57,856 nt of DNA from Chrysochromulina tobinii (Eukaryota > Haptophyta > Prymnesiales > Chrysochromulinaceae), in NCBI GenBank assembly GCA_001275005.1, contig JWZX01003305.1, forward strand, positions 1-57,856, written 5' to 3'. Every line of letters begins with the position of its first letter. The stretch's first letter is position 1. The notes under the pieces are model-generated. The model was not told the DNA's origin. It saw only the letters and a program-made list of their open reading frames with translations, and did not search any database. This document shows, one piece after another, positions 1-10,800 of the stretch. Both the position numbers and the translations under genes were made by a program.

Positions 1-710
1 CACCGCCCGTTCCCATTCCACACACCGCGAGCAGGTGTATCGCCTGCCGTGCGAGCTCAATCGACGCGACTACCGATTCAACCACTATGAGCCTGACTTC
101 ATGTGCGCCCCACCCTCTCATCTACCGCTCCACCCTCTCATCTGCCGCCGGCATTCCCTCGTATCGCCGCTGTCGGACCCCGCCACCAACCCTCGGCGAC
201 TTGAATTCAACCCCCACAAGCTGCCCCCACACCCGACCACAACCCATCCCCACGCGCGCCGCAGGTACTCCTCTCACTGCCTCTCGCCCACGTGGACCGA
301 GCCCGGAGTGCTCCACGGCAATGGGAGGGCCTTTGACAACGACGAAATCGAGGGCGCCAGCGCCGGCACCAACCGCTCCGACCCTTTCTCGCCTCGTCGC
401 GTGATGCAACTCGCCACCACATTCTATCGGCTCAAGCCGCAGCCCGAAAGGAAGGCACCGAATCAGGCCAACTACTACGAACGTAGTACGAAAACGAATA
501 ACTAAAACAAAGGCCGATATTTTTGACTTGAAAATTCCAATTTGAAATTATTATAGAAATACCTTGGCGCTTGAACGCTTGGGGCGCTGTGTCTGGCATA
601 GCCAGTGACACGAAACGAATCGCATGCTGCAATTTATTCCTAAATGAATACTCACGACTTGGTTCTGCGAGAGACCGTTACACTACTGTCCATTTAAAGC
701 CACTTTTCTC
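1..710. other. No supported gene
   Basis: Open frames exist on both strands at 35-505 and 122-409, but they are low-complexity Pro/Arg/Ser-rich, resemble nothing I recognise and overlap one another, so I do not call them. The last ~200 bases (500-710) are more AT-rich than the rest and probably form the 5' flank of the gene starting at 711. Confidence 0.5.
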
Positions 711-3148
711 ATGGTGGGTATGACAATCGATGTCGAGTCGCCCCGCTTCATTCCACGGCAAGATCCGCTGCTCAGCAACACAGCCATGTCCGCTTCGCTT
801 TTCCATCTTGATGGCGGCGGCGTCAACGGCGGCTTTGGGGCCCGCCCATCGACAGCGCGTGGGAATCTGTCGTGGATGAGACACGTCGCAGCCCAGTGGC
901 AGCCCAGTGCGGCTGCGATCGAGGCGGCTCACCTTGCTCTGACCACCGACGCGGGCTACTCAGTTGCTCAGAAGCGCCTGTGGGCACTAATATCCGAGAT
1001 CAAAGCCCTCTCATCGATGCTTTCCCCCGCCGACTATCGCGCGGCTTCGGTGCACCTCTCGGTGCTTGCAGGCCAAGCACCGCCAGAGCCCCTCGTGCAT
1101 CACGAGGAGCGACCGCACTCGCCAGGTCATCCAGGCCGTGCGAGGCTCTCGCTCACGCCTCGCTCGCCCGCCTCGCGCTCGCCCCTCACCACTCGTGCCA
1201 CTCCAACGGTGATGTCCAAAACTTCCCCCACTAGTTTTAGGCCGCCCACACAGCGGTCAGCCTCCCCCTTCCGGCCGAGCTCGATGCGCCCCGGCTCGGC
1301 CATGCCCGCCCCTATTCTGGCGGATATCAGGCTCGCCGGCTCGGAGGCGCGCCCGATTGTCGACGATGGCTCCGCCGTTGGCAAATGGGTTGCCAACCGG
1401 CTGGGGGCCGTTGAGCAGCAGGTACGCGACTGATTGCCACTGATTGCCACTGATTGCCACTGATTGCCACTGATTTCAGATGGGCGCCGTTGAGCAGGTA
1501 CGCGAGCTGCACGAGCAGGTGCCCCGTGCTCCCTCTCCGCAGACCATGCTGCAGACAGTTGGGTCCTCGGGCCGCGCCCTCGTCGGCTCCGGCATCCGTC
1601 AGCGCCAGTGTCGTGGCCTCCGCCGCAGTGAGCTCCGAGGACGTGGGAGTGCAGCCGGCTCGTCTCGATGGAGACCCCACACTGTGGGAGGTACGTGACG
1701 TGGCTGAGTGGCTCCGGCTGTACGCTCAGCTCAGCGTGGCGCAGGTACGCTCGGCGATTGAGGAGCATAGCGTCGCATGCGGGCTCGACTTACTCGCGCT
1801 CGATGACGGCGACTTGCACGCTCTCGGCCTGACGCGCGTCGCCGAGCGCAAGCAGCTGTTGCGGATGCTGGCAGCGCTACGCCTGCGTGCGCGGCGCGCC
1901 GTCTCGGAGGCACGCTCCCGCGTCTACTGCGTCGCGCAGCAGCACCGTCTAGCGGCGCTCTCGGAGTGCGTGCACGAGGTCTTGGTGCATAGCTGCGACA
2001 CGCTCAACCTCAAGACGCAGCGGCTGCTGGTGGCGCTTTGGTCGCAGTGCGAGGGGCTGGGGGAAGATGCGCTAGCTCGTGTGGAACGTGATGCGACGGC
2101 TTGGCGCGTGCGCGAGCAGGTGATTGCCACTGATGGCGTCTGATTGGGGTCTGATTGCCACCGATTGCATCTGTGTAGCATCTGTGATTGCCACTCATTG
2201 CATCTGATGGCGTCGGATGGCGTCTGATGGCATCTGATGGCATCTGATGGCTTAATTTGATGGCATCTGATGGCATCTTATCGCATGCGCGAGCAGGCTA
2301 TGGTGGACGAGAGGCAGGCAGAGACTCGCACCATCCTCGAGCGCGAGATGAGAGCGCGCGCCGAGTGCGAGGACTATGCGACGGAGCTGCAGGAGCGGCT
2401 GAGGCTCGAGAGGATCAAGATCGACATCTTGCTTGAGGCGGTGCCCGAAATCACGGTGACGGGCGAGCGCACGGTGCCCGATGCGGAGAGAGACCCGGCC
2501 GGTGCACTGCAGTGGGCGCAGGAGTACTCCGCGTTGATGGAGGAGGCCAAGGCGCGGCACGCGAGCGGCGCGCTGCCATCCAATGGAGGGAACGCGCTCG
2601 AGGGGCCCCAGCACCAGCATTTCAACCCGGTGACGCCTGAGCACTGGGCCGCGGTGCCTGCCAGCCTAGGGCTCGAGCTGCACCAGGCGGGCGCCGCCCT
2701 GGGCGAGTTGGTCGATGTGACCCTCAAGGAGCGCGCTGCGATGGCCAAGCACTTTGTCGAGGCCGAATGGGTCGTCGCGGACCTCAACAAGGCGCACCTC
2801 GCAGCACACGACGCTGCCTTCCGCGCGGCCCTGCATCGGCCAGGGGATGAGAAGCTGCACGACGCTGCATTCAAGCACGGGCTCGAGGGCAAGCCGGCGC
2901 CTGGACTGCCCCAGGTTCAGAAGCACCGCAAGGCCTCGGCAGCCCGCGACGAGCACCTGGCGCAGCTGAGCGCCGAGACAGCGCCGCTGCCCGGGTCGCC
3001 CTCGAGCATCACCCAAGGGTCGCCTGGTTTGCCTCGCTCACCCAAAGGTGGACCGCCCGGCACTCCCTCGAGCATCCAAGCGCGCCGGATTGACAAGGAG
3101 CTCCAAAAGTCAAAGCTCGGGCAGCCCGCCGCGGGGGGAGCAAGCTAA
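711..3148 (+). CDS. SAM-domain coiled-coil protein, four exons
   Basis: I read exons 711-1421, 1498-1518 (or 1480-1518), 1655-2119 and 2297-3148; all join in phase 0. The first exon has a helical N-terminus and a Ser/Pro/Arg-rich tail. The third encodes a sterile alpha motif domain (core LWEVRDVAEWL ... LHALGLTRVAERKQLL), a fold for protein-protein or RNA binding. The last exon is Glu/Ala/Leu-rich coiled coil and ends in a Ser/Pro basic tail. The ATG at 711 is the first in frame. Introns one and three are built of ~10-bp repeats and flanked by exon duplications. The small second exon and the intron 1519-1654 are the least certain parts. Function beyond scaffolding cannot be told from the sequence. 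Confidence 0.7.
1422..1497 (+). repeat. Intron made of four TGATTGCCAC units
   Basis: Four perfect 10-bp TGATTGCCAC copies occupy 1431-1470, followed by TGATTTCAG. The intron begins GTACGCGA and, using the acceptor at 1497, the downstream exon also begins GTACGCGA. GCCGTTGAGCAG occurs at 1407-1418 and again at 1486-1497. An alternative acceptor at 1479 keeps the frame and would add six residues. Confidence 0.7.
2120..2296 (+). repeat. Intron of degenerate ~10-bp repeats
   Basis: Degenerate units of the types TGATTGCCAC and TGATGGCATC fill this intron. TGCGCGAGCAG ends exactly at the donor (2109-2119) and again exactly at the acceptor (2286-2296), so the splice removes one copy of a direct repeat plus the array. 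Confidence 0.75.
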
Positions 3149-3511
3149 GGAGCAAGCTCATGAACGTGCCCAGCAGAGCGCCAAGGTTGGCCCTTTTTGG
3201 CCCTCCGCGAGAGAGCGTGCTCGGGCGAAGAGGAAGGACGCGGCGGGCGGGGGGGGCTGAGGGGCGGTGTGTCGGTCGGTGGACCCGGCTCCAGGTGAGT
3301 CTCGATTTGATGTTTACTAGATTATGTGAACGTTGTCCACTCTCCAACCCACTCAACACTCTGACCAGGGGACGTTTCAGTTCACACCTGCAGAGGTCAT
3401 TCACACCTTCCATTCGGCGCCCTCGACTTCGCGGGCGCGTCGGGACCAAACGACTGCACCAGGCCGTGAATCTCGTCGTACTGTGCCTTTCCTTGCCTCG
3501 GATACGCCTAG
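3149..3511. promoter_or_regulatory. Intergenic spacer upstream of the DHHC gene
   Basis: Between two plus-strand genes. It contains GTTCACACC at 3380-3388 and a TTCACACC near 3401, resembling TTCACAC-type sequences upstream of other starts in this window (22334, 31440, 48224 region). No gene seen. Confidence 0.35.
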
Positions 3512-4498
3512 ATGGGCGACACTCGAAAGCGCTGGCAGCTCTGGGAGGGCACGCACCGATTTTTCTGGGACGGCCGCTTGATGCTTGCCCGCGACTTTGC
3601 CATCGGTCTGTGCTCAATCTCATTCATGTCGGCGCTCTTCCTCGTGTGGGGTGTGTTCGTGTGCCCTCACCTGGACACGCTCACAACTTTGGCTGCATGG
3701 CTGTTGTATGGCGTCTCCATGTATCTCTTCGTGGTCGTGTGGACAACCGACCCAGGCGTGATACCAAGCAACCGTGGCCACCTCTCATCAGACGAGGCTG
3801 TTGCTTTTGCTGCCGAGGAGCGCTCATGCGAAGTGAACGGCGTGGCACTGCCCTTAAAATGGTGCCGCACTTGCCACATCTTCCGGCCTCTGCGCGCCAG
3901 CCACTGTTCGACCTGTGACGTCTGTGTGGAGCGCTTCGACCATCACTGCATGTGGATGGGATCGTGCATAGGCGGTCGCAACTATCGACTCTTTGTCCTG
4001 TTCATCAACTCACTTTGCGTACTCGGATCTTTTGTTTTGGGCGCGACAGGGGTAGCCACGCACCGCGCGATGGCGGTCTCATCAGCCCATGACGCCGTGT
4101 GCAGCAACTTGCCTCAGATGCCCAGAGCCATGTGGGCGCGTCAGGCGTTGTGTTTCGTCACGCGACTCACTGCCTATGGGCCGGTGCATCCGGCCTGGTT
4201 CGTCGTCGTCTTGGTCTTCACGTTTGGCGTGTGGGTGCCCTTCGCCAACTACCACCTCAAGCTCCTGATGCGCAACCAGACGACCTATGAGTATCGGAAG
4301 CAAGCGCCTCCGCATAGTAGTGCCTCGAATCCGTTCTCGAGGGGTGCCTGGCGCAACACGGTCGAAGCGTGCTGCCACCCACGCCCGCCCTCGCATCTGC
4401 AAACCCGTGCCGTCCTGAGCGAAGTCGAGCGATTGCGCGCGGAGCGTGTCCTTGCGGAAAAGGGGGCGGAGAAGGTACTCGCCTACAAACAAGACTAA
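3512..4498 (+). CDS. DHHC-type palmitoyl (S-acyl) transferase
   Basis: The 328-residue product has two N-terminal membrane segments (about residues 28-75), a Cys-rich domain and two more membrane segments. The Cys-rich domain reads WCRTCHIFRPLRASHCSTCDVC and ends in an intact DHHC at residues 143-146, followed by the family's NYRLF. The TTxE motif is present as QTTYE. Members transfer fatty acyl groups from acyl-CoA to protein cysteines, first onto the DHHC cysteine, at Golgi, ER or plasma membranes. The usual Pro after DHHC is Met here (DHHCMWMG). The C-terminus is a short charged helix. No intron. Only 76 bp separate its stop from the next start. Confidence 0.93.
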   Translation: MGDTRKRWQLWEGTHRFFWDGRLMLARDFAIGLCSISFMSALFLVWGVFVCPHLDTLTTLAAWLLYGVSMYLFVVVWTTDPGVIPSNRGHLSSDEAVAFAAEERSCEVNGVALPLKWCRTCHIFRPLRASHCSTCDVCVERFDHHCMWMGSCIGGRNYRLFVLFINSLCVLGSFVLGATGVATHRAMAVSSAHDAVCSNLPQMPRAMWARQALCFVTRLTAYGPVHPAWFVVVLVFTFGVWVPFANYHLKLLMRNQTTYEYRKQAPPHSSASNPFSRGAWRNTVEACCHPRPPSHLQTRAVLSEVERLRAERVLAEKGAEKVLAYKQD

Positions 4499-4526
4499 TA
4501 CATGTCGCTCTTGGTCTTGCCCTCTT

Positions 4527-4549
4527 GCGAGTATTAACAGCCTGTTCAC
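4527..4549 (+). promoter_or_regulatory. Upstream motif GCGAGTATTAACAGCC..GTTCAC
   Basis: The 16-mer GCGAGTATTAACAGCC followed two bases later by GTTCAC lies 48 bp upstream of the ATG at 4575. The same pair recurs at 31421-31444, upstream of the ATG at 31478. Two such copies in 58 kb suggest a shared core promoter or transcription-start element. This is inference from two instances. Confidence 0.45.
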
Positions 4550-4574
4550 GCTTCTTACAAAAGCTGGGTCTGTA

Positions 4575-7259
4575 ATGCCGCCCGACGCCCTCACCTCCGA
4601 CGGCGCTGCTCTGGCTGGTGACGTCGCGAAAGCTGCGCGGGCTTGGGACATCGGCGATGCTGCTCTAGCTGGGGACGTGGCGGCGCTTCAGTCGGCCATC
4701 GAGGCGGGCGCCGACGTCAACAGTGCCAATGACAGTGGGGCACACCCACTTATGCTTGCCGCCCACGATGCTAGCGTAGAATGCGTCTCGCTGCTCCTGA
4801 AGTCGGGCGCAGATGTGCACCGCGCTACTCGGAAAGGGCGCACCGCGCTGCACGTAGCCACGACGCGGCGTGCCCTCTGGGTGAAGGGCCATGGATCGTT
4901 CATCGCCTCCGAAAAGCCCACACCCACAGACGACGCGGCGATCGCACGCATCATCGAGCAGTTTGATGATGTCATCGATCTACTCGAATCCCGTGCCATC
5001 GACAAGGCTGTTATCGAACGTGCCACTGCCCAGCTTGGCTCCCCAGCATCGGTGACCGCATCGCCCTTTGCGCCCGCCCCTGCTGCCACCCCGGATGCGA
5101 GTTCTGCGACGTGGCTCGCCGCCAACGCGGAGAAGGCGGTAGTCATGGATGTGGCACCTGGCCGTGGATGGGACTACATCCAAGGTAAGGGTGCAGCTGT
5201 GCTTCGACACCTCGAGACAGGTCATGCTGTTGGTCTTTCGGATGGCTCAAATGGCTGGGTACATCTTAAGCAGGGTGCTACAGCGCCTGAACTGGTTGAG
5301 TTTTCTTCAGATAGCACTCAACCACAGGATTGGAGTGCCGAAGAGCGCAGATTGCTTGGCATTCTCATGACTTCGCCAGGCGCTCATCCGCTGAGCACAT
5401 CGTTGTGCTGCACCACCACGTTTGGTCGTTGGAAGTTCACTATCGAGGACAGTGGCCTTGTCATGCTACAGAATTCGTCTCATGGTGAGTCACCGGAGAG
5501 AACGCGCTGTCTCGCAGCGCATGGATACGAACGAGCACGGAGCGCTCACCACCTAACGGAGATTGTGGCCAAACATGCAGCTTTGCAGGGGAAGACCGCC
5601 GGCACCAACGCGCCGGCGCTCGCGATCGCGACTCCGAGCCTTTTCGGAGGCGCACCGGCGCCAACCGCCGGCCTCTTCGGAGGCGCACCGGCGCCAGCCG
5701 CCGGCCTTTTCGGAGGCGCACCGGCGCCAGCCGCCGGCCTTTTCGGAGGCGCACCGGCGCCAGCTGTCAACCCCTTCAACGCGCCAGCCGCCGGCCTCTT
5801 CGGTCGCGCACCGGCGCCAGCCGCCGGCCTTTTCGGAGGCGCACCGGCGCCAGCCGCCGGCCTTTTCGGAGGCGCACCGGCGCCAGCTGTCAACCCCTTC
5901 AACGCGCCTTCAACATTTGGTGCGCCCGCGCCCGCGCCCGCGGTCGGGTTCGGCGGCTTTGGCGGGGGTGCCGCTGGCTTTGGCGGGGGAGTCGTTGCGC
6001 CCGCGCCCGCGCCCGCGGTCGGCTTCGGCGGCTTTGGCGGTGGTGCCGCTTGCTTCGGCGGTGGTGCCGCCGGCTTCGGCGGTGGTGCCGCCGGCTTCGG
6101 CGGGGCGGCCGCGGCCGGCACGGGCAACCCACCTTATAAGCCGGTGCAGGAGAGGGAGCAGGTCGCGGGCGCGCCCGGCCAAGTGCAGGTATACCAGTAC
6201 TGCTCGATCACCAAGATGCCTCAGTACGACGCCAAATCGTTGGAGGAGCTCCGGTTCGAGGACTACGCCAAGGGTAATACGGGTGCAGCCGTGCTTCGGG
6301 TGGAGGGCGCCGGTGCTTACGACCATGTCCAAGGTGAGTACAAGGTGGACGTCGCCGCGGGGCTCAAAGATGGGGTGCCCTGCTACATCAAGGTCGGCGA
6401 CCCGAGCGTAGCCTTTGGTAATGTACAAGCAACGAGTACGATCACACGGCGCGATGGCAAGTGGTGGATTGCCTCGAGCCTCTCAAATCAGCCTCCGAGC
6501 ATGCTGTATTCGGTCGCCTCGACCGGCGACAAGCCGCCTCCAACGGGCTGGGGCAGGGCCGGCTGCATGCCCCTCCCCACCGGCCTCTTCGCGCCTAGCG
6601 CGGACAAGATGGCGCTGATGCCATCGATCGTGCCACTGGCAGCGGGAGCGGTGGCGAGCGCACCAATAGCTTTCAGTGCTACTGGCGGATCCATCTCTTC
6701 TGCGGCCGGCAGCTTCGGATTTGGAGTGACGGCGCCGGCAGCTGCCCCTGCCTTCGGAGGCGGCAGCTGCACTGCCGCCTCCTCTCCCTTTGGAGGAGCT
6801 GCCGCCACCTCTCCCTTTGGAGGAGCTGCCGCCACCTCTCCTTTTGGAGGCGCTGCATTTGGAGGAGCACCTTCCTTCGGCGCCGCGGGAAGGCCGGGAG
6901 CGACAACCGCGTCGGCGCCCTCCTCCTCTCCCTTTGGCGGCCCGCCTGCTGGTGGGGTCCTCTTTGGCTCCCCAGCATCGGCCACCGCACCGCCCTTTGC
7001 GCCCTCCTCCTCTCCCTTTGGCGGCCCGCCTGCTGGTGGGGTCCTCTTTGGCTCCCCAGCATCGGTGATTACATCGCCCTTCATGCCCGCCCCGGCAGCT
7101 TCGTCAGTGTTTGGCCCTGCCCCAGCCCCGCCACCGCCCACCCTCGTCGGCTCGCCAGAAGCGGCGACCGCATCCTCCTTCGGTGCCATCGCGGCGAGTG
7201 CCCCCGAACCCTCGGCAGGCGAATGTGTGCTCTTGACGTCCCTTGCCGATGAGCTCTAG
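4575..7259 (+). CDS. Ankyrin-repeat protein with Nup98-type FG repeats
   Basis: I start at the ATG at 4575, just past the DHHC stop (894 residues). Residues ~24-100 are two to three ankyrin repeats. An unidentified domain (~190-330) follows, then FG repeats: GLFGGAPAPAA units (~355-450) and GFGGFGGG units (~455-515). At ~545-575 the stretch containing SLEELRFEDYAKG matches the segment conserved after the FG repeats in Nup98/Nup116 nucleoporins (SLEELRLEDY type). A second globular region (~575-690) and more SPFGG and GGVLFGS repeats end the protein. The Nup98 autoproteolytic domain (HFS site) is absent. A nuclear-pore or FG-phase role is inferred. Ankyrin plus FG is not a standard nucleoporin layout. 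The frame is open without introns. Confidence 0.75.
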   Translation: MPPDALTSDGAALAGDVAKAARAWDIGDAALAGDVAALQSAIEAGADVNSANDSGAHPLMLAAHDASVECVSLLLKSGADVHRATRKGRTALHVATTRRALWVKGHGSFIASEKPTPTDDAAIARIIEQFDDVIDLLESRAIDKAVIERATAQLGSPASVTASPFAPAPAATPDASSATWLAANAEKAVVMDVAPGRGWDYIQGKGAAVLRHLETGHAVGLSDGSNGWVHLKQGATAPELVEFSSDSTQPQDWSAEERRLLGILMTSPGAHPLSTSLCCTTTFGRWKFTIEDSGLVMLQNSSHGESPERTRCLAAHGYERARSAHHLTEIVAKHAALQGKTAGTNAPALAIATPSLFGGAPAPTAGLFGGAPAPAAGLFGGAPAPAAGLFGGAPAPAVNPFNAPAAGLFGRAPAPAAGLFGGAPAPAAGLFGGAPAPAVNPFNAPSTFGAPAPAPAVGFGGFGGGAAGFGGGVVAPAPAPAVGFGGFGGGAACFGGGAAGFGGGAAGFGGAAAAGTGNPPYKPVQEREQVAGAPGQVQVYQYCSITKMPQYDAKSLEELRFEDYAKGNTGAAVLRVEGAGAYDHVQGEYKVDVAAGLKDGVPCYIKVGDPSVAFGNVQATSTITRRDGKWWIASSLSNQPPSMLYSVASTGDKPPPTGWGRAGCMPLPTGLFAPSADKMALMPSIVPLAAGAVASAPIAFSATGGSISSAAGSFGFGVTAPAAAPAFGGGSCTAASSPFGGAAATSPFGGAAATSPFGGAAFGGAPSFGAAGRPGATTASAPSSSPFGGPPAGGVLFGSPASATAPPFAPSSSPFGGPPAGGVLFGSPASVITSPFMPAPAASSVFGPAPAPPPPTLVGSPEAATASSFGAIAASAPEPSAGECVLLTSLADEL
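5636..5901 (+). repeat. 33-bp FG-coding tandem repeat
   Basis: Near-identical 33-bp units encode GLFGGAPAPAA. They form two blocks, each ending in a shared segment that encodes VNPFNAP, so the array also carries a longer higher-order duplication. Nearly identical units suggest recent expansion or gene conversion. Confidence 0.85.
6914..7070 (+). repeat. Two copies of an ~80-bp coding repeat
   Basis: The segment encoding SSSPFGGPPAGGVLFGSPAS occurs twice in tandem at nearly identical nucleotide sequence, at about 6920-6980 and 7005-7063. A related 27-bp repeat encoding SPFGGAAAT lies at 6780-6850. Confidence 0.8.
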
Positions 7260-7844
7260 CTCACGATCTGGACTCTGCGGGGGGGAGCTGCCATCCGAGC
7301 GGTCCGAGAAAACACTATGCATGCGAGGGATGGTTGGGGCATGGGAGCGCAAGATCGCCGCATGTTGAGCGTGATGAAGTGAGAACATGCCATGCAAGCG
7401 CCGTGCAACGGCCTGCACCTCAAGTTCACAGGAGCACGACTCGACTCGTGAGAAAATTTAGAGGAAATGGGAGACCCTCTCCGGAGTGACCTGTATGACA
7501 TGCACTGGCCGGGCAGGGTGTGGGAGTGGTACCACGCCATGGAGTGGTTCTCGATTTGACTGGTAGCTGCGGTCATCATGCTGTAGCATGCTGGTGCGGA
7601 AACGTCTCTCGTCTGTAGTATCGTGTGGCATGCGAACAACTGGCGAGGCTGTATCGCGGCTGTGGATCTTTATTTGTAATAATTTCATGTCCAAAGTGCA
7701 AAGATCAACTTGGGGCGCTAAACTTTTCAGCTCCTGTACTAAAGCATGCAGCCGGTGTTCGCCAATTGCCAAACGCCAACCGGCATTCTCGATCTCAATC
7801 CCGTTAGCCTCCCCGCCCCTCGCCCGCTCGGGCGCCGCACACTC
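7260..7844. other. Convergent 3' intergenic region, no gene seen
   Basis: This lies between the FG-protein stop and the stop of the minus-strand ankyrin-PDZ gene. Small open frames are present on both strands but none has recognisable features. It presumably contains both 3' UTRs. Confidence 0.5.
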
Positions 7845-10800
7845 TCACTCGCTCACGAAATCGTCGAACGCGCCCCGAGGCGCTGCCGGCGGCGGTGCGA
7901 GGCCCGGGAAAGCGCAGAGGGTCGTCCGTAGCTCGGCAAGCTTCTTTCGTATGTGCTCGATGCGCGGATGGTTGGGCGGCAGACGGCGCTCACAGATGGC
8001 GATTGCCGTGAGGTAGAGCGCCTCGGCCTCGCGCGGCAACCCGCGCTTCTCGAGCGTGGCCGCAAGGTTGTTGTACACGACACCCAGCTGGGGATCTCCG
8101 GGGTCGAGGCTCTGTTTCAGCTGGAGCGCCTCGCGGAAGAGCGCCTCCGCCTCGTCGTACGACTGGGCCTTGTACGCCGCCATGCCGCGCTTATACGCGT
8201 CCTCGTAGGCGCCCTCGATCGAAGTTGTGCCCCTATCCATCGCCCAAAATGAGCCGCCGGCCGGTGGCTCGGCACTCGGCGCCGGCGCGGCGGCTGGGCC
8301 GTTCGCCTCCATCCGCGCCCGCAGCCCGCGCTCGAAGGCAGCAGCGCCCTGGTCCACGAGGCTGGCGTGACGCTCGCTGAGGTCCATGGCATGCAGCGGC
8401 GGTAGCACGCCGATGCGCACGTGGCCTTCGCTCTGACGAAGCACCTCAGCGGCCTGGTTCGGGGTCTCGATGAGCACGCCGTCGATCGAGATGATGCGGT
8501 CGCCGCGCGCGACCAGGTCAGCCATGGGCCCCTCCGCCACCACCATCTCCACGATGGCGCCCACAATGGCGCGGGCACGAAGGCCCTTTGTAGGAAGGCC
8601 CGTGACGCCGCGCGCGCGCGCCTCCTCCTCAGAGAAGAATCGGATCCCCACCTTCTGCGACTGGGTCGCCTTGTACAGCGTGACAAGACGCTCGCCTCGC
8701 TCGCCCTCCTCCTCGCCCTCCTCCTCGCCCTCCTCCTCGCCCTCCTCCTCGCCCTCCGCCGGCTCGGCCATACCCGGCGCGCCCGCCTCAGCCTCGCCAG
8801 AGAAGAGGTGAGGCATGGGGCTGGGGTGAGGCATGGACACTGGCGGCCTGGGGACCTGCGGCTTCGGAACCTGCGGCCTGGGCACCTGGGGCTGAGCCGG
8901 GCCCTGCCTGCCATGCTCAAAACTCTTGTACTCCCGCGTGAGCTGCGGCTTGGGGACCTGCGGCTTCGGAACCTGTGGCCTGGGCACCTGCGGCATCGAA
9001 GGCGACTGCGAGGCGTCGTCGCCACTGAATGGCGACTGCGGAGGTGGCGCGACCAGCCTGATGACCTCATCATCATCAAGGACGCTGGCCCCCGGCTTGC
9101 GGAAGCTCTGCCGATAAGCTTGCAGCTCGGCCGTCCGAGCTGCGATCTGAGCGGCGAGATCGAGGTCAGCGCGAGCATGAGGTGACGCGGCCAATGACGA
9201 ACCCGACGAAGCATCCGCCGCGCGGTCGCGCCGAGAGATCTGGTCCTCAAACTTCTCGACGGTCTGGATCACGGTCTGAGCCGTCGCGGCCGCGCCCGCG
9301 ACGGCGCCCGACACGAGCGACTTGCCCACAGGCCCAAGGACGGCCGATCCAAATTTGGCCACTTGCCCAGCCACCTCGCCTGCCACCTGACCGGCCACCG
9401 CCGCGAGGTCCGTTTCTGACAGCATGCTGCCTGCGCTCCCGCTGCCACCGTAGGCGCCGCCGCCACCGCCGTAGGTGCGCATTGGCGCCACAGCGGCGGC
9501 TGCGGACGCCTCGGGCAAGGCATTGTGGGTTCGACGATCCGGCGAATAGGTGGGCTCCAGCTCGTCGAACAGCCCGATTGGGTGGAGCTGTAATCCGTCG
9601 GGCGCTTGCACTCCGCGCCCATCCCAACCAAAGCCAACGCCCTTACCGTCGTCCATCCTGTTGCTTGTCGCCCTCCCCTTGGCAGCTGCCTCCTCCGCGG
9701 CGGCCGCCCTTGCCTCCGCGGCCGCCGCCCTCGCCTCGGCGGCCGCCGCCCTTGCCTCTGCTGCCGCTCTCGCTTCATCAGCAAACTCGAGCTGCGCCTC
9801 GAGCTGTGCCACTGCCATCGATGGCGCCGCCACCACCCGCGCCGCCACCGCCGCCTGCGCTGCCGCCGCCGGCGCCGCCACCTCCTGCGCCGCCACATCC
9901 TCGGCCGCCCCGATGGTCGCACCCGCTGCTGCCACGTCCGCTGCTGCCACGTCCGCTGCTGCCACGTCTGCTGCTGCCACGGCCGCTTCCTGTGCCACGG
10001 CCGCCGCAGTCGCCCTTGCCGCGACCTGCGCCTCGATTGCACTCGCCTCCGCCGCCTTCTTGGCCACCAGCGCTGTCTCAGCAGCTGCCGCCTCGGCCGC
10101 CTCAGCCCTCTTAATCGCCTGCGTGGCCGCCGCCTCCGCCGCCCACACCCGCTGCTCAAACTGGGCGGCCGCCATCTCGGCGGCAGACGCCCTTGCGACG
10201 GCCTTGATCTCGGCGGCGGCGTTCATCTCGGCCTTCGTCTCGGCGACCGCCGCCGCGGCGGCAGCCTCGGCGGCCGCCGCCTCGGCCGCCGTTGCTCGAA
10301 GGGTAGCCTCCGCCTCAGCAGCCTCGGCAGCTTGCACCCGCAGCTTCGCCTCCGCCATCGCCGCCTCCGCCTCCTCGCGTGCTGCCTCGGTGGCGATCGC
10401 CTTTTGCTGCCAGCTCTCGGCCGCCGCCTTGGCCTCTGTTCGCCAGCGCATCGCCTCCTCCTTGGCCTTGTCTGCCGCCTCACCCTTCTCTCTCGCCGCC
10501 GCCGCCGCCGCCGAGCTGATCTCGTCGCTCGCGCCCGCACCCGCCTGCCACGCGGCCTCGGCCGCCAGGGCCCGTTGCCTCCATTCCTCAGCCGCCGCCT
10601 CGCCTGCCGCCGCTTTGGCAGAGGCCTCCTCCAACTCCGCCGTCAGTTTCGCCATCTGCTCCGCCGTCAGTGCGGCGGCCGCGTTCGCGGCGTCGGACGT
10701 TGCCGCCGCTGCATAAGCTTTCTCCATGGCGGCCTCGGCCGAGCCTACCGCGGCCAGCCCTTGCTCACGTGCCAGCTTCGCCGCTTCCTCGGCTGCGAAC

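Noticed and set aside
35-505. 156-codon ORF at the window start
   Set aside because: Low-complexity His/Pro/Arg sequence with competing ORFs on both strands; no domain or leader.
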